A DNA stretch of 64,000 nt from CBDCRK01 sp965220955 (GTDB lineage: Bacteria > Desulfobacterota > Binatia > Bin18 > CBDCRK01): positions 62,001 to 126,000 of the forward strand of contig CBDCRK010000047.1 of assembly GCA_965220955.1 (NCBI GenBank), in the 5' to 3' direction. A model generated the notes under the pieces. That model was not told where the DNA came from. It saw nothing but the letters and a program-made list of their open reading frames with translations, and did not search any database. The stretch's first letter is position 1. Each line of letters begins with the position of its first letter. This document shows, one piece after another, positions 41,085 to 49,658 of the stretch. The position numbers were made by a program, and so were the translations under genes.

Positions 41085-41807
41085 TTATTTAAAGGGATCT
41101 CTCTGGGGATGGATGATAATCTCGGTTGGGCAGCAGCTTGCCGGTGAGGTCACCACACTATAGACAACCTCAGCCACATCTTGCGGACGGATCATTTTTG
41201 TACGATCAACCCGGCGATTAGGGGGAATAAGGCGAGTATCCACATAGCCAGGGCAGATAGTGGTAACTTTGATGTTGTAATCTCGTACTTCTTCAAAGAG
41301 CGACTGGCTGAAACCCATTACGCCAAACTTGGCCGCTGCATAAGCAGCCTCTCCCGGCTTGCCCATTTTTCCGGCCAGAGAGGCAATGTTCACAATTGCA
41401 CCTTTTTGCCGGTCGATCATGGTCGACAGAACCAGCTTCGAGAGTACCATGGTTGCCCAGAGGTTGCTACGCAGTGTCGAGTCCCAGTCAGTCAGGCGCG
41501 CTTTGATTACAGGAGTACGGGGAGGGCCTCCTCCGGCATTGTTAACAAGAATATCAATGCGCCCGAATTCTCTTATGACTGTTTCTACTAATTCTTCTAG
41601 CTGAGCACGGTCGGTGACATCCATGGGCAGCGTAAGGCAACGGACACCCAACCCAGCGATTTCGTGGGCTGCGGTATTCAGTTCGTTCGCGGTCCGGGCG
41701 GCAATGGCCAGATCGGACCCTTCCTGTGCCAAACGTAGGGCAATGGCTTTTCCTATACCTCTTCCTCCACCGGTGATGATGGCAGCCTGTCCGCTGAGAG
41801 TCCCCAT
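41085..41807 (-). CDS. Short-chain dehydrogenase/reductase (FabG-like)
   Basis: A 240-residue classical SDR: TGGGRGIGKAIALRLA binds NAD(P), NNAGGG, the catalytic Ser in IVNIASLAGKMG, and YAAAKFG for Tyr-Lys. The C-terminal region after CPGYVDTRL includes PTEIIIHPQRDPF, typical of a subgroup related to 3-oxoacyl-ACP reductases and YgfF/sepiapterin-like enzymes. Substrate unknown. It reads away from the aldehyde oxidoreductase operon, which begins 140 bases on the other side. Confidence 0.88.
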   Translation of the reverse strand: MGTLSGQAAIITGGGRGIGKAIALRLAQEGSDLAIAARTANELNTAAHEIAGLGVRCLTLPMDVTDRAQLEELVETVIREFGRIDILVNNAGGGPPRTPVIKARLTDWDSTLRSNLWATMVLSKLVLSTMIDRQKGAIVNIASLAGKMGKPGEAAYAAAKFGVMGFSQSLFEEVRDYNIKVTTICPGYVDTRLIPPNRRVDRTKMIRPQDVAEVVYSVVTSPASCCPTEIIIHPQRDPFK

Positions 41808-41947
41808 ACTTTGTGTGTCTACCCCAAGGCTACTTTTGTTGCTTTTATCATGGAGACGGTATACTATCCAGCCAAAGATCTAGCGTTTTTGAGGGATTTG
41901 CCTTCTTCCGGTTCTACCGACTTCATCGTTAGTCAAAGGAGGGAAAG

Positions 41948-42436
41948 ATGAAGCAACTGCGGATCATTCCTGACAAGTGTACCGGATGTATGCAGTGCGA
42001 ACTGGCATGCTCATGGGTGCAAACCGGAACCTTTCAGCCTGCTCGCTCGGTTATTCGTGTTTACGTCTTTGATGAGCTGGCAAGCTATTCTCCTTACACC
42101 TGCTTTCAGTGCGAGGAGGCCTGGTGCATGACCACTTGTCCGGTCAACGCTATTACTATTCATCCCGACACCGGGGCCAAGGTTGTTGTGGACAATCTAT
42201 GCGTGGGATGCGCGGTTTGTACCATTGCTTGCCCGTATGGCACAGTTTACTATAACCCTGACACTCACAAGGCATTTAAGTGCGATCTCTGTGGAGGCGA
42301 CCCTGCTTGTGTCAAATCCTGTCCAACCGGGGCCATCGAGTATGCCGAGGTCGAGACTGCGGATTGGCTGACATCGTGGGGAGATAAAGTGCAGCAAGAG
42401 TATCACGAGGAATTGCAGGGAGGTACCTCATCATGA
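41948..42436 (+). CDS. aorA: Four-cluster ferredoxin subunit of aldehyde oxidoreductase (AorA-like)
   Basis: A 162-residue iron-sulfur protein with 16 Cys in four ferredoxin-type sets: CTGCMQCELACSW, CFQCEEAWCMTTCPVNAI, CVGCAVCTIACPYGTV and CDLCGGDPACVKSCPTGAI. This is the HycB/CooF-type electron-transfer subunit. It overlaps the catalytic gene by four bases (ATGA), so the two are co-translated. In Aromatoleum AorABC the corresponding AorA passes electrons between the tungsten subunit and the FAD subunit. The start follows AAAGGAGGGAAAG, a very strong ribosome site. Confidence 0.88.
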   Translation: MKQLRIIPDKCTGCMQCELACSWVQTGTFQPARSVIRVYVFDELASYSPYTCFQCEEAWCMTTCPVNAITIHPDTGAKVVVDNLCVGCAVCTIACPYGTVYYNPDTHKAFKCDLCGGDPACVKSCPTGAIEYAEVETADWLTSWGDKVQQEYHEELQGGTSS

Positions 42437-44274
42437 ACGGATGGACAGGAACAGTTCTTCGGGTCAACCTGACCGAGCGAACCATAAACAAAGAACCCCT
42501 TAATGCTGAATGGGCGCGGGACTATGTGGGAGGACGAGGCTTAGGGGCAAAGTACTTCTTTGAAGAGGTGGACCCTCGGGTTGATCCTTTCAGCCCACAG
42601 AACAAGATGCTCTTTGTTACCGGTCCGCTTACCGGCACTAACGCCTCCTGCGGCTCCCGCTATATGGTGGTCACTAAAGGGGCGCTCACCGGCACCATTA
42701 CTACTTCCAATTCCGGGGGACACTGGGGACCAGCGCTCAAATTCGCCGGCTATGACATGGTCATTCTCGAAGGGCGCTCGCCTTCGCCCTGCTACTTATG
42801 GATCTACAACAACCAAGTGGAAATCCACGATGCCCAGCACTTGTGGGGTAAGACAGTCTGGGAGACAGAAGAGACCCTCCGTCGAGAGACCGGGGTTCCG
42901 GGTGCGGTTGTGTCAAGTATTGGCCCCGCTGGAGAAAATCTTGTCCGTTTTGCCTGTATTATGAATGACTTACACCGGGCGGCGGGCCGTTCCGGTGTGG
43001 GCGCAGTCATGGGCTCGAAAAACCTGAAGGCCATTGTGGTACGGGGCACCGGTGGAGTTAAACTGGCTGATCCGAAAGCCTATATGGACGCCATGTGGGC
43101 TATGAAGGTAAAGCTTAAAGAGTCACCCGTTACCTCCGAAGGGCTACCTATGTATGGCACCGAGGTACTTGTTAATGTGATCAATGAACATGGGGCCCTG
43201 CCAACCAATAACCATCAACAGACCATTTTTGACCAGGCAGAAAACATCAGCGGTGAGGCACTTACCGATACCAGACTGGTAGCTAATAAAGCCTGCTTTG
43301 CCTGCACCATTGCCTGCGGACGGGTCACCAAGCTGCCGGGCGAGGCGGCGGACAAATACCTGGTAAACACTCATCCCCGCAACTGGAAAATTGCCGGGGA
43401 AGGACCGGAGTATGAAAACGCCTGGGCTATGGGAGCGGACTGTGGGGTAGGGGATTTGGACGCCCTGATTAAAGCCGGCTGGCTGTGTAACGATCTGGGA
43501 ATGGATCCGATCAGCTTTGGCGCCTCCCTGGCTGCGGCTATGGAGTTGTATGAAAAGGGGGTAATTTCCCTCAAAGAGACCGGCATGTCGCTTACCTTTG
43601 GAAGTGGTGAGGCTCTAGTAGCCATGGCGGAGAAGGCTGCTTATCGTGAAGGGTTTGGCGATATATTGGCTGAGGGTTCCAAGCGCATGACTGAGCGCTT
43701 TGGACGTCCGGAGTTTTTCATGGGGGTTAAAGGCCAGGAGTTTCCCGCTTACGATAGTCGAGCAATTCAGGGGATGGGCTTGGGCTATGCTACTTCCAAC
43801 CGTGGGGCCTGTCATTTAAAAGCCTATACTGTGGCGCCTGAGATTCTCGGATTGCCCAGGAAGATGGACCCCCACTCGTCCGAAGGCAAAGCGGAAATCA
43901 CCAAAATATTCCAGGATGTTACCTCGACCGTAGATGCAACCGGTCTTTGTATTTTCCTCACGTTTGGTGTTGGTCTGGAAGAGATGTTGCCGCAACTCGC
44001 AGCCGCTACGGGTATTACGTACACCATGGAAGATCTCATGAAAATCGGCGAGCGCATCTGGAATCTGGAGCGGCTGTGGAACTTAAAGGCCGGGTTTACT
44101 GGCAAGGACGACACTCTTCCCAAGCGGATTCTCACCGAGCCGATTCCCGCAGGTCCGGCCAAGGGGTTGGTAAACAAGCTAGGTGAAATGCTCCCCGAGT
44201 ACTACCAGCTGCGTGGGTGGACAGAGGAGGGGGTGCCAGGACAGGAGAAGTTGAAAGATTTAGGGTTGCTATAA
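42433..44274 (+). CDS. aorB: Tungsten-containing aldehyde:ferredoxin oxidoreductase, catalytic subunit
   Basis: A 613-residue AOR-family enzyme oxidising aldehydes to acids (and, in some, reducing acids). N-terminal YVGGRGLGAKYFFEE and the pterin-binding block TGTITTSNSGGHWGPALKFA are diagnostic. The 4Fe-4S ligands appear as CFACTIACG in the middle and a Cys in GLCIFLTFG near residue 500. It belongs with AorB of AorABC because of the linked ferredoxin and FAD genes. Aldehydes could come from the 2-keto acid decarboxylase encoded at 16.6 kb, which is inference. The frame is intact and normal in length. Confidence 0.94.
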   Translation: MNGWTGTVLRVNLTERTINKEPLNAEWARDYVGGRGLGAKYFFEEVDPRVDPFSPQNKMLFVTGPLTGTNASCGSRYMVVTKGALTGTITTSNSGGHWGPALKFAGYDMVILEGRSPSPCYLWIYNNQVEIHDAQHLWGKTVWETEETLRRETGVPGAVVSSIGPAGENLVRFACIMNDLHRAAGRSGVGAVMGSKNLKAIVVRGTGGVKLADPKAYMDAMWAMKVKLKESPVTSEGLPMYGTEVLVNVINEHGALPTNNHQQTIFDQAENISGEALTDTRLVANKACFACTIACGRVTKLPGEAADKYLVNTHPRNWKIAGEGPEYENAWAMGADCGVGDLDALIKAGWLCNDLGMDPISFGASLAAAMELYEKGVISLKETGMSLTFGSGEALVAMAEKAAYREGFGDILAEGSKRMTERFGRPEFFMGVKGQEFPAYDSRAIQGMGLGYATSNRGACHLKAYTVAPEILGLPRKMDPHSSEGKAEITKIFQDVTSTVDATGLCIFLTFGVGLEEMLPQLAAATGITYTMEDLMKIGERIWNLERLWNLKAGFTGKDDTLPKRILTEPIPAGPAKGLVNKLGEMLPEYYQLRGWTEEGVPGQEKLKDLGLL

Positions 44275-44326
44275 GCTTGGTGGTCTTTCACATTAGCATC
44301 AGATTTTATTAGATGAGGGCACAGTC

Positions 44327-45757
44327 ATGAAGCGACATGTGATCATTGGTGGCGGTCCGGCGGGAATTAACGCGATTGAGACTATACGCGAGTTAGAGAG
44401 CGAGGAGTCTTCCATTACCCTCATTTCCAATGAGCCAGCTTACTCGCGCATGGCTCTGCCTTACTTTATTGCCAGGGAGGTTCCCGAGAACCACCTCCTG
44501 ATTGGGGATGGCGACTACTTCCAGCGGCTCAAGGTACAACCGCTTCTTGGCAAACGGGTAATCGCGCTTGACAATCAGGGCCACAAAATCAGGTTGGATG
44601 ATAGTTCTGTTGTGGAATTTGACGATCTCCTTATTGCTACCGGTTCCTCTGCTTTACAACCTAATATCCCTGGTGCCGATCAAGACGGGGTTTATAATCT
44701 CTGGACTCTTGGTGATGCCAGGCAGGTTGCGGCTAAAGGAGAGGGCCGGCAACCTGAGGTGGTGCTTGTTGGGGCCGGGTTTATTGGCTTTATCATTCTC
44801 AATGCCATGCACAAACTGGGCTGGAAGCTCTCGGTAGTGGAGCTTGAGAGCCATGTGCTTCCTCGTATGCTTGACCGTACTGGCGCAGGGCTAGTGGAAA
44901 ACTGGCTGCGTGATCGGGGTGTGCAGGTCTACACCGGGGCCAAGGTTTTGGAGATTAGCACAGGAGAAAAGAAAAATCTTAGGCTCTCTGACGGGCAAAC
45001 CCTCTCAGCCGATATAGTTATCTTAGCCACGGGTATTAGCGCCAATATCGACTTTCTGTCAGGCTCGGGCATTAATACCGACCAAGGCATCTTGGTGAAC
45101 AGCCGTATGGAGACAAACATTGCCAGCACTTATGCGGCCGGAGATGTAGCGCAAGGGCCAGATCTACTGGGGGGAGTAAGCGCTGTCCATGCGATTCAGC
45201 CCACAGCCGTGGACCATGGACGTATTGCTGGTGCAAACATGGTGGGCCAAGCGATTGACTATCCTGGTAGCCTAATCATTAATGTGCTTGATGTAGCCGG
45301 GCTCCACTGTGCCAGCTTTGGGCTTTGGCAGAAAACAGATCCAGAGACAACCGTTATCCTTAACCCCGGCCATCCCATATATCGCAAGCTGGTTTGGCAG
45401 GATGACCGCATGGTTGGCGCCCTTTTTGTAGGACCAATAGAGGACACTACTATGCTCGCAGACGTCGGCATGGTCAAGGGACTTATCCAAGCCAAGGCCG
45501 CTTTAGGTGAGTGGAAGCAATATATTGAGGAGAAACCTTGGGATCTACGTCGACCCTATATTGCCAGCAAAGCGGCTGTGGGCCTGCTTGGGCAAAAGAT
45601 TATTGGTAAACCCTCTCAACCTCGCGCCTATCACTTTGCCGGTCACACACCGAGACCAGGGCAGACCTCGCATCATGCTACCCTAGTAGGAACACGTCCT
45701 GCCCAATTTGACCAACTGCCGGTAACGCCCACACCCGGCATTGGCAAGAATAGCTAA
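44327..45757 (+). CDS. aorC: FAD/NAD(P)-dependent oxidoreductase (AorC-like)
   Basis: A 476-residue flavoprotein of the NADH oxidase/NirB-reductase type: FAD loop GGGPAGINAIETIRELE, NAD(P) loop LVGAGFIGFIILNAMHKLGW, and YAAGDVAQGPDLLGG for flavin binding. It has no redox-active disulfide. As the third gene of the operon it matches AorC, which lets the tungsten enzyme reduce NAD+ as well as ferredoxin. The C-terminal 50 residues (after PRAYHFAGHTP) are an extra tail not needed for the fold. A MoaD-like gene follows after eight bases. Confidence 0.88.
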   Translation: MKRHVIIGGGPAGINAIETIRELESEESSITLISNEPAYSRMALPYFIAREVPENHLLIGDGDYFQRLKVQPLLGKRVIALDNQGHKIRLDDSSVVEFDDLLIATGSSALQPNIPGADQDGVYNLWTLGDARQVAAKGEGRQPEVVLVGAGFIGFIILNAMHKLGWKLSVVELESHVLPRMLDRTGAGLVENWLRDRGVQVYTGAKVLEISTGEKKNLRLSDGQTLSADIVILATGISANIDFLSGSGINTDQGILVNSRMETNIASTYAAGDVAQGPDLLGGVSAVHAIQPTAVDHGRIAGANMVGQAIDYPGSLIINVLDVAGLHCASFGLWQKTDPETTVILNPGHPIYRKLVWQDDRMVGALFVGPIEDTTMLADVGMVKGLIQAKAALGEWKQYIEEKPWDLRRPYIASKAAVGLLGQKIIGKPSQPRAYHFAGHTPRPGQTSHHATLVGTRPAQFDQLPVTPTPGIGKNS

Positions 45758-45765
45758 AGTAATCG

Positions 45766-46005
45766 ATGGAAATTGATCTCAGACTTTTTGCTAGTTTACG
45801 TAAAAAGCTACCCTCTGAGGTGAGGGGGAAGGCGAGTATTCCGCTAGAAGAGGGAGCCACCATTGCTGATCTGATCAAAAAAATGGATATTCCCGAGCAT
45901 CTAGCGCAAATGGTACTAGTCAATGGTAATCAGGAAAAGGAACGAACCCTTACGCTTAAGGATGGCGATGTTGTGAGTATCTTTCCCCCTGTTGCCGGGG
46001 GATAG
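45766..46005 (+). CDS. MoaD/ThiS-like protein of the aor operon
   Basis: A 79-residue ubiquitin-fold sulfur carrier: LRLFASLRKKLPSEVRGKAS, LEEGATIADLIKKM and the end VVSIFPPVAGG, with the free Gly-Gly needed for activation. MoaD-like genes are a regular part of aldehyde oxidoreductase operons, presumably for the tungsto-bispterin cofactor. Eight bases separate it from the FAD subunit gene, so it is in the same operon. The E1-like partner may be the rhodanese-MoeB fusion at 35.7 kb. Confidence 0.87.
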   Translation: MEIDLRLFASLRKKLPSEVRGKASIPLEEGATIADLIKKMDIPEHLAQMVLVNGNQEKERTLTLKDGDVVSIFPPVAGG

Positions 46006-46032
46006 TCTGATATCTGTGGGGAGGAAGCAGCT

Positions 46033-46812
46033 ATGGCCTACGAGTATGTGAAATATGAGAAAAAGGGGCGGATTGCCTATGTAACCATGAACCGGCCGGA
46101 AGTGATGAACTCTGTTCACCCGCTAGCAACAGCTGAGCTCTCGCAGGTCTGGGATGATTTTATAGGGGATGAGGAGGTGTGGATAGCCATCCTCACCGGG
46201 GCCGGAGATAAAGCCTTTTCCGCTGGTAATGATCTCAAATACACCGCACAAAAGGGGTTTCCTTCTGGACCTCGACCCAAAGGAGGATTCGGTGGGCTGA
46301 CAGATCGCACCGACATTTGGAAGCCCTTGATTGCAGCAGTCAATGGCTATGCTTTGGGTGGTGGATTTGAGATGGCGTTGGCTTGCGACATTATCATTGC
46401 CGCAGAGCATGCCCGCTTTGGTTTGCCTGAGCCGCGGGTGGGTCTCATGGCCGGGGCTGGGGGCGTCCATCGGCTGCCTAGGCAGATCCCTCTTAAGACG
46501 GCTATGGGTTTTATTTTGACTGGCAAACACATGACTGCTCAGGAGGCGCACCGACTAGGAATTGTTAATGAGGTTGTGCCGCTCAAGGATCTCATGCCGA
46601 CGGTGGAGAAATGGGCAGGCGGGATTCTTGAATGCGCGCCGCTCTCGGTGCGGGCCAGCAAGCAAGCAGCAATGATGGGGTTGGACCTGCCGTTAGAGAC
46701 AGCGCTTGCCCGCTCATACTCGATTACCCAACGGATGTTCCATTCCGAAGATGTTGTTGAAGGGCCCAGAGCGTTTGCCGAAAAGCGCAAACCACAATGG
46801 AAAGGGAAGTAG
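46033..46812 (+). CDS. Enoyl-CoA hydratase/isomerase family protein
   Basis: A 259-residue crotonase. The oxyanion-hole segments ILTGAGDKAFSAGNDLK and AVNGYALGGGFEMALACDI are intact, and FGLPEPRVGLMAGAGGVHRL supplies the catalytic Glu at the usual site. The end of the protein carries a PRAFAEKRKPQWKG tail, standard in the family. It is the last gene of the aor operon, 27 bases after moaD. It would hydrate or isomerise acyl-CoAs derived from acids made by the tungsten enzyme, which is an inference from location only. Confidence 0.88.
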   Translation: MAYEYVKYEKKGRIAYVTMNRPEVMNSVHPLATAELSQVWDDFIGDEEVWIAILTGAGDKAFSAGNDLKYTAQKGFPSGPRPKGGFGGLTDRTDIWKPLIAAVNGYALGGGFEMALACDIIIAAEHARFGLPEPRVGLMAGAGGVHRLPRQIPLKTAMGFILTGKHMTAQEAHRLGIVNEVVPLKDLMPTVEKWAGGILECAPLSVRASKQAAMMGLDLPLETALARSYSITQRMFHSEDVVEGPRAFAEKRKPQWKGK

Positions 46813-46870
46813 GCGGCCGAAGCCAGACTTTAGACTAAAGCCTTCTGCTTTACTCTTCTTCTCCACCCCC

Positions 46871-49018
46871 CTATGTGCATCCGCTGACCTGACAGCCTAA
46901 AGCTGCTGCTGTAGTACAGACCTCCTTCCTAGGATTGCCATCATCTCCGATTGTTTCCACTGGTGCCTGAATGCGACAGCCTCCTTGTGCGGCTGCTGTA
47001 CAAATGGCGTGAAAGGGAGCCAGCCCTCGTTTTATCTCTCCTGAGTCACCAAGAGGACGAGGGTTGGTAACAATGTCAGTAATGATGTCTATATCAATAA
47101 ATGTGGTACTACCGTCTTCATTGAGGTCGGCCCTGTGGTTAAAAGGCGCACTGATATCATAGGCTTGCTTGGCTTTTACTACTGCTAGAATATCCCCCTG
47201 ATCTACCTCCCCATTGCCATCCACATCGCCCAGCCCACAAAAGTCAAACCCTGGATCTGAGAGAATATCGGCTCTAGTAGTCGAGGTATTGAGGAAAATG
47301 TTGACGTCCGCTACACTGCCACCGGCTGTAACTGAGATAAGAGTATAGGCAAAGGGATTGTCCGAGCTATCGGCTGATTCCTGTCCACACGAAGTGGGAT
47401 TGGTGCCACAGCCGTTTGCTAACCCATTATAGAATTCACCAGTTTGGGGATTAGGGAAAAAGGCAAAGTCGAGGTTATTGTCAGAGCGGATGCTGGGAGT
47501 GGAACCCACAAAGTTTGTACGCACAGGGGAAGAAAACCCCCCCAAAAAAACTGGCTTAGCCTCCACCAGATACTGACCCGGGGATAAACCACTAAGTTCG
47601 AAGCGGTTCTCTTGTACTTGGCCAGTTGGACGGGGATCACTAAAACCAAGGCTGGTAAAGCCGCACTGCCCGAGAAAAAAGCGTCCGCCACCCAGGAAGT
47701 GGTTATTTAGCTGGCTTTCACACTCTAAAAAGCCTGCTTGGTCTGGCGTACTACAGCTCCCAAACAATCCTTCGAGGTCAAGAAGATTATTATCGTCAAG
47801 AAACCCATCCCCATTGTTATCAGGCTCGCCATCGTTGTCCCCATCAATGAAGATAGCGCCATTACACCGTAGGGGGGCAAAGGTAGAACCGGTGAGTTGT
47901 GACACCGCTTCCTTCAGTACCGCCTCAGGGAGGCTTTCATCAACTCGTCGAGCCGTTACCAAAACCCCCTGGGCAGGCATGGTTTGCTGTTTATCGATAT
48001 CCGGCATAAACACTCTACCGCTAATGCTCCCTTTAGTGGCAAGGCTCTCCTTGCACCTCCCGCTTGCTAGGGCCTGTGCGGTGCAAGGGTAGAGGGTGGA
48101 CAGAGCTATCTCATCGTCCTTTTCCAAGGTGTTCAGAGAAGAGACTCCGTCAGTATCTCTTCGCAGGAGAATCGGATACATGGTCTCTACCTCGTCCGTT
48201 CCTATTGTAGTCAACGCATCGAGGGGCCCGAGAGAGGCTGGCGGGTTCACCCTAAGGGTGACCGATGTTTGGGTCACGGCAGGGTTAAGTAGGGCAGTGT
48301 CACCATTGACGTTGCTGTGACCAAGTCCCAAGAAATGACCGAACTCGTGAACTATAAGGGCCTCAAGGAAGAGGTCTCCCAAGGGATCATCGGTTGGACT
48401 GTTTTGGGGATCTTGGTCAAAAAAAGCCCCATTGAGCACCATGAGGGCCTGCAAGATGCGAAAGGGCTCAACGGAATCGCCCGGAGTAGAAAGCAGAATC
48501 GGCCCCGAGAAACCCACAACCCCACTATCTTGGCCAAAAAACAGTGAAGTAATTGAGCCGTCTTGGTCAAAGATTACTGGGCTGGGGCAATTGACACTGT
48601 CTTGGGCGATGCAGGCAGCGTACAGCTCACATAAAAAGCTCTCTGTCTGAAACGTTCCTCCTAGCTCAGGGATGGTGCATTCGCTAAGAGTAAAGTCCTC
48701 TGCAGTGATGTCCTTCTTAAAGGGCTCCAGTACCTCAGAGGAGAGAATAGTATCTAAGTTCTCTACTCCCAGCTCTGCTGTAGGCACCTCTGTCCAACGC
48801 TTAAAGGCCTGCTCCACTATGGCCGCGGTTTGAGTGTTCTCAATCACTCCCAGATCTCCCGTCTCCACCACATAAACCGCTCGGCTGTCAAGCCAGGGCA
48901 AAGCCTGACCGTCTTCTTCGTTGAAGATTATTGGTCCACCAGCCTGGGCAGAAGCCGTAAGCATACACAGCCCTAGGACAAAACTACTTCCCCACTTGCC
49001 CACACTCTCTAAGCTCAT
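46871..49018 (-). CDS. Secreted matrixin-like zinc metalloprotease with dockerin-like repeat
   Basis: A 715-residue exported protein. Signal peptide about 1-26 (VLGLCMLTASAQA). The catalytic zinc motif HEFGHFLGLGH is at 224-234, with the C-terminal Met-turn region less clear (VETMYPILL near 275). A Cys-rich middle part and beta-sandwich-like segments follow. Near 597-650 two EF-hand-like loops, DVDGNGEVDQGDILAVV and DLNEDGSTTFIDIDIITDIV, form a dockerin-type I pair. The last 45 residues carry six Cys. It is the last of three same-strand genes with a beta-barrel and a small exported protein, and probably acts at the cell surface. Confidence 0.87.
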   Translation of the reverse strand: MSLESVGKWGSSFVLGLCMLTASAQAGGPIIFNEEDGQALPWLDSRAVYVVETGDLGVIENTQTAAIVEQAFKRWTEVPTAELGVENLDTILSSEVLEPFKKDITAEDFTLSECTIPELGGTFQTESFLCELYAACIAQDSVNCPSPVIFDQDGSITSLFFGQDSGVVGFSGPILLSTPGDSVEPFRILQALMVLNGAFFDQDPQNSPTDDPLGDLFLEALIVHEFGHFLGLGHSNVNGDTALLNPAVTQTSVTLRVNPPASLGPLDALTTIGTDEVETMYPILLRRDTDGVSSLNTLEKDDEIALSTLYPCTAQALASGRCKESLATKGSISGRVFMPDIDKQQTMPAQGVLVTARRVDESLPEAVLKEAVSQLTGSTFAPLRCNGAIFIDGDNDGEPDNNGDGFLDDNNLLDLEGLFGSCSTPDQAGFLECESQLNNHFLGGGRFFLGQCGFTSLGFSDPRPTGQVQENRFELSGLSPGQYLVEAKPVFLGGFSSPVRTNFVGSTPSIRSDNNLDFAFFPNPQTGEFYNGLANGCGTNPTSCGQESADSSDNPFAYTLISVTAGGSVADVNIFLNTSTTRADILSDPGFDFCGLGDVDGNGEVDQGDILAVVKAKQAYDISAPFNHRADLNEDGSTTFIDIDIITDIVTNPRPLGDSGEIKRGLAPFHAICTAAAQGGCRIQAPVETIGDDGNPRKEVCTTAAALGCQVSGCT

Positions 49019-49039
49019 GCTTCTTCCCTTTCCCTGCCT

Positions 49040-49639
49040 CTATGGTGCTGGCTGCGCTAGGATACGGATCGCCTCAACAAATTGCTCGTAGCTGGCTCTC
49101 TCTCCTGGTGCTGGCAAAGGGATAGGGGCAATCTGGGTTTTCTTGAGGGCTCGATTAGTTATAAACTTCTTTCCTGCTACTGTAGCCCTCACTACCATCT
49201 TGCCCTGAAACAAACCCACTGGAGCGGTCAGGCCCAGCTTACCGGGTCTGGCCAAGAACACTAGCATTTCTTGCCCAGAGGAATAGTTAGGCAGGCCTGG
49301 CAACGAGACAGCCGGCCCCAGGATTGGTACGGGCCGATTTTCTCGTAGCTTTGGTGTCAGCTCCACCAACCCCTGGGATATAGGGGCAATCTGTTGAAAG
49401 GTGAGGGTCTTGGCTATGTCCCCTTTAAGGACCTCGGTGACAGCAAAGCTAACAGTCAGCATTGGTATCCTATGGGCATGAAGGCTACGCCTGACTTCGA
49501 GGCAGGTGCCCACAAAGATTTTGTCGGCTTGTTGTGCCATCTCCTCCACACTAAAGGGCATGATCATGGTAGCCTGTGCATTTATGGTGAGAGCGAGGCA
49601 GGCAGCCAATATCCCAATTACCCACGCCAGTCTACTCAT
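49040..49639 (-). CDS. Exported hypothetical protein of the matrixin operon
   Basis: A 199-residue protein with a signal peptide (SRLAWVIGILAACLALTINA). I do not recognise the family. It has a core of beta strands: ADKIFVGTCLEVRRSL, SFAVTEVLKGDI and EMLVFLARPGKLGLTAP. Similar small exported proteins are often placed next to matrixin-type proteases. The frame is open to 49666, but ATG 49639 has GAGAGG five bases before and starts the signal peptide. It sits between the beta-barrel gene (19 bases) and the protease gene (21 bases), in one operon. Confidence 0.72.
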   Translation of the reverse strand: MSRLAWVIGILAACLALTINAQATMIMPFSVEEMAQQADKIFVGTCLEVRRSLHAHRIPMLTVSFAVTEVLKGDIAKTLTFQQIAPISQGLVELTPKLRENRPVPILGPAVSLPGLPNYSSGQEMLVFLARPGKLGLTAPVGLFQGKMVVRATVAGKKFITNRALKKTQIAPIPLPAPGERASYEQFVEAIRILAQPAP

Positions 49640-49658
49640 TATTGCCTCTCTTTTGTGT

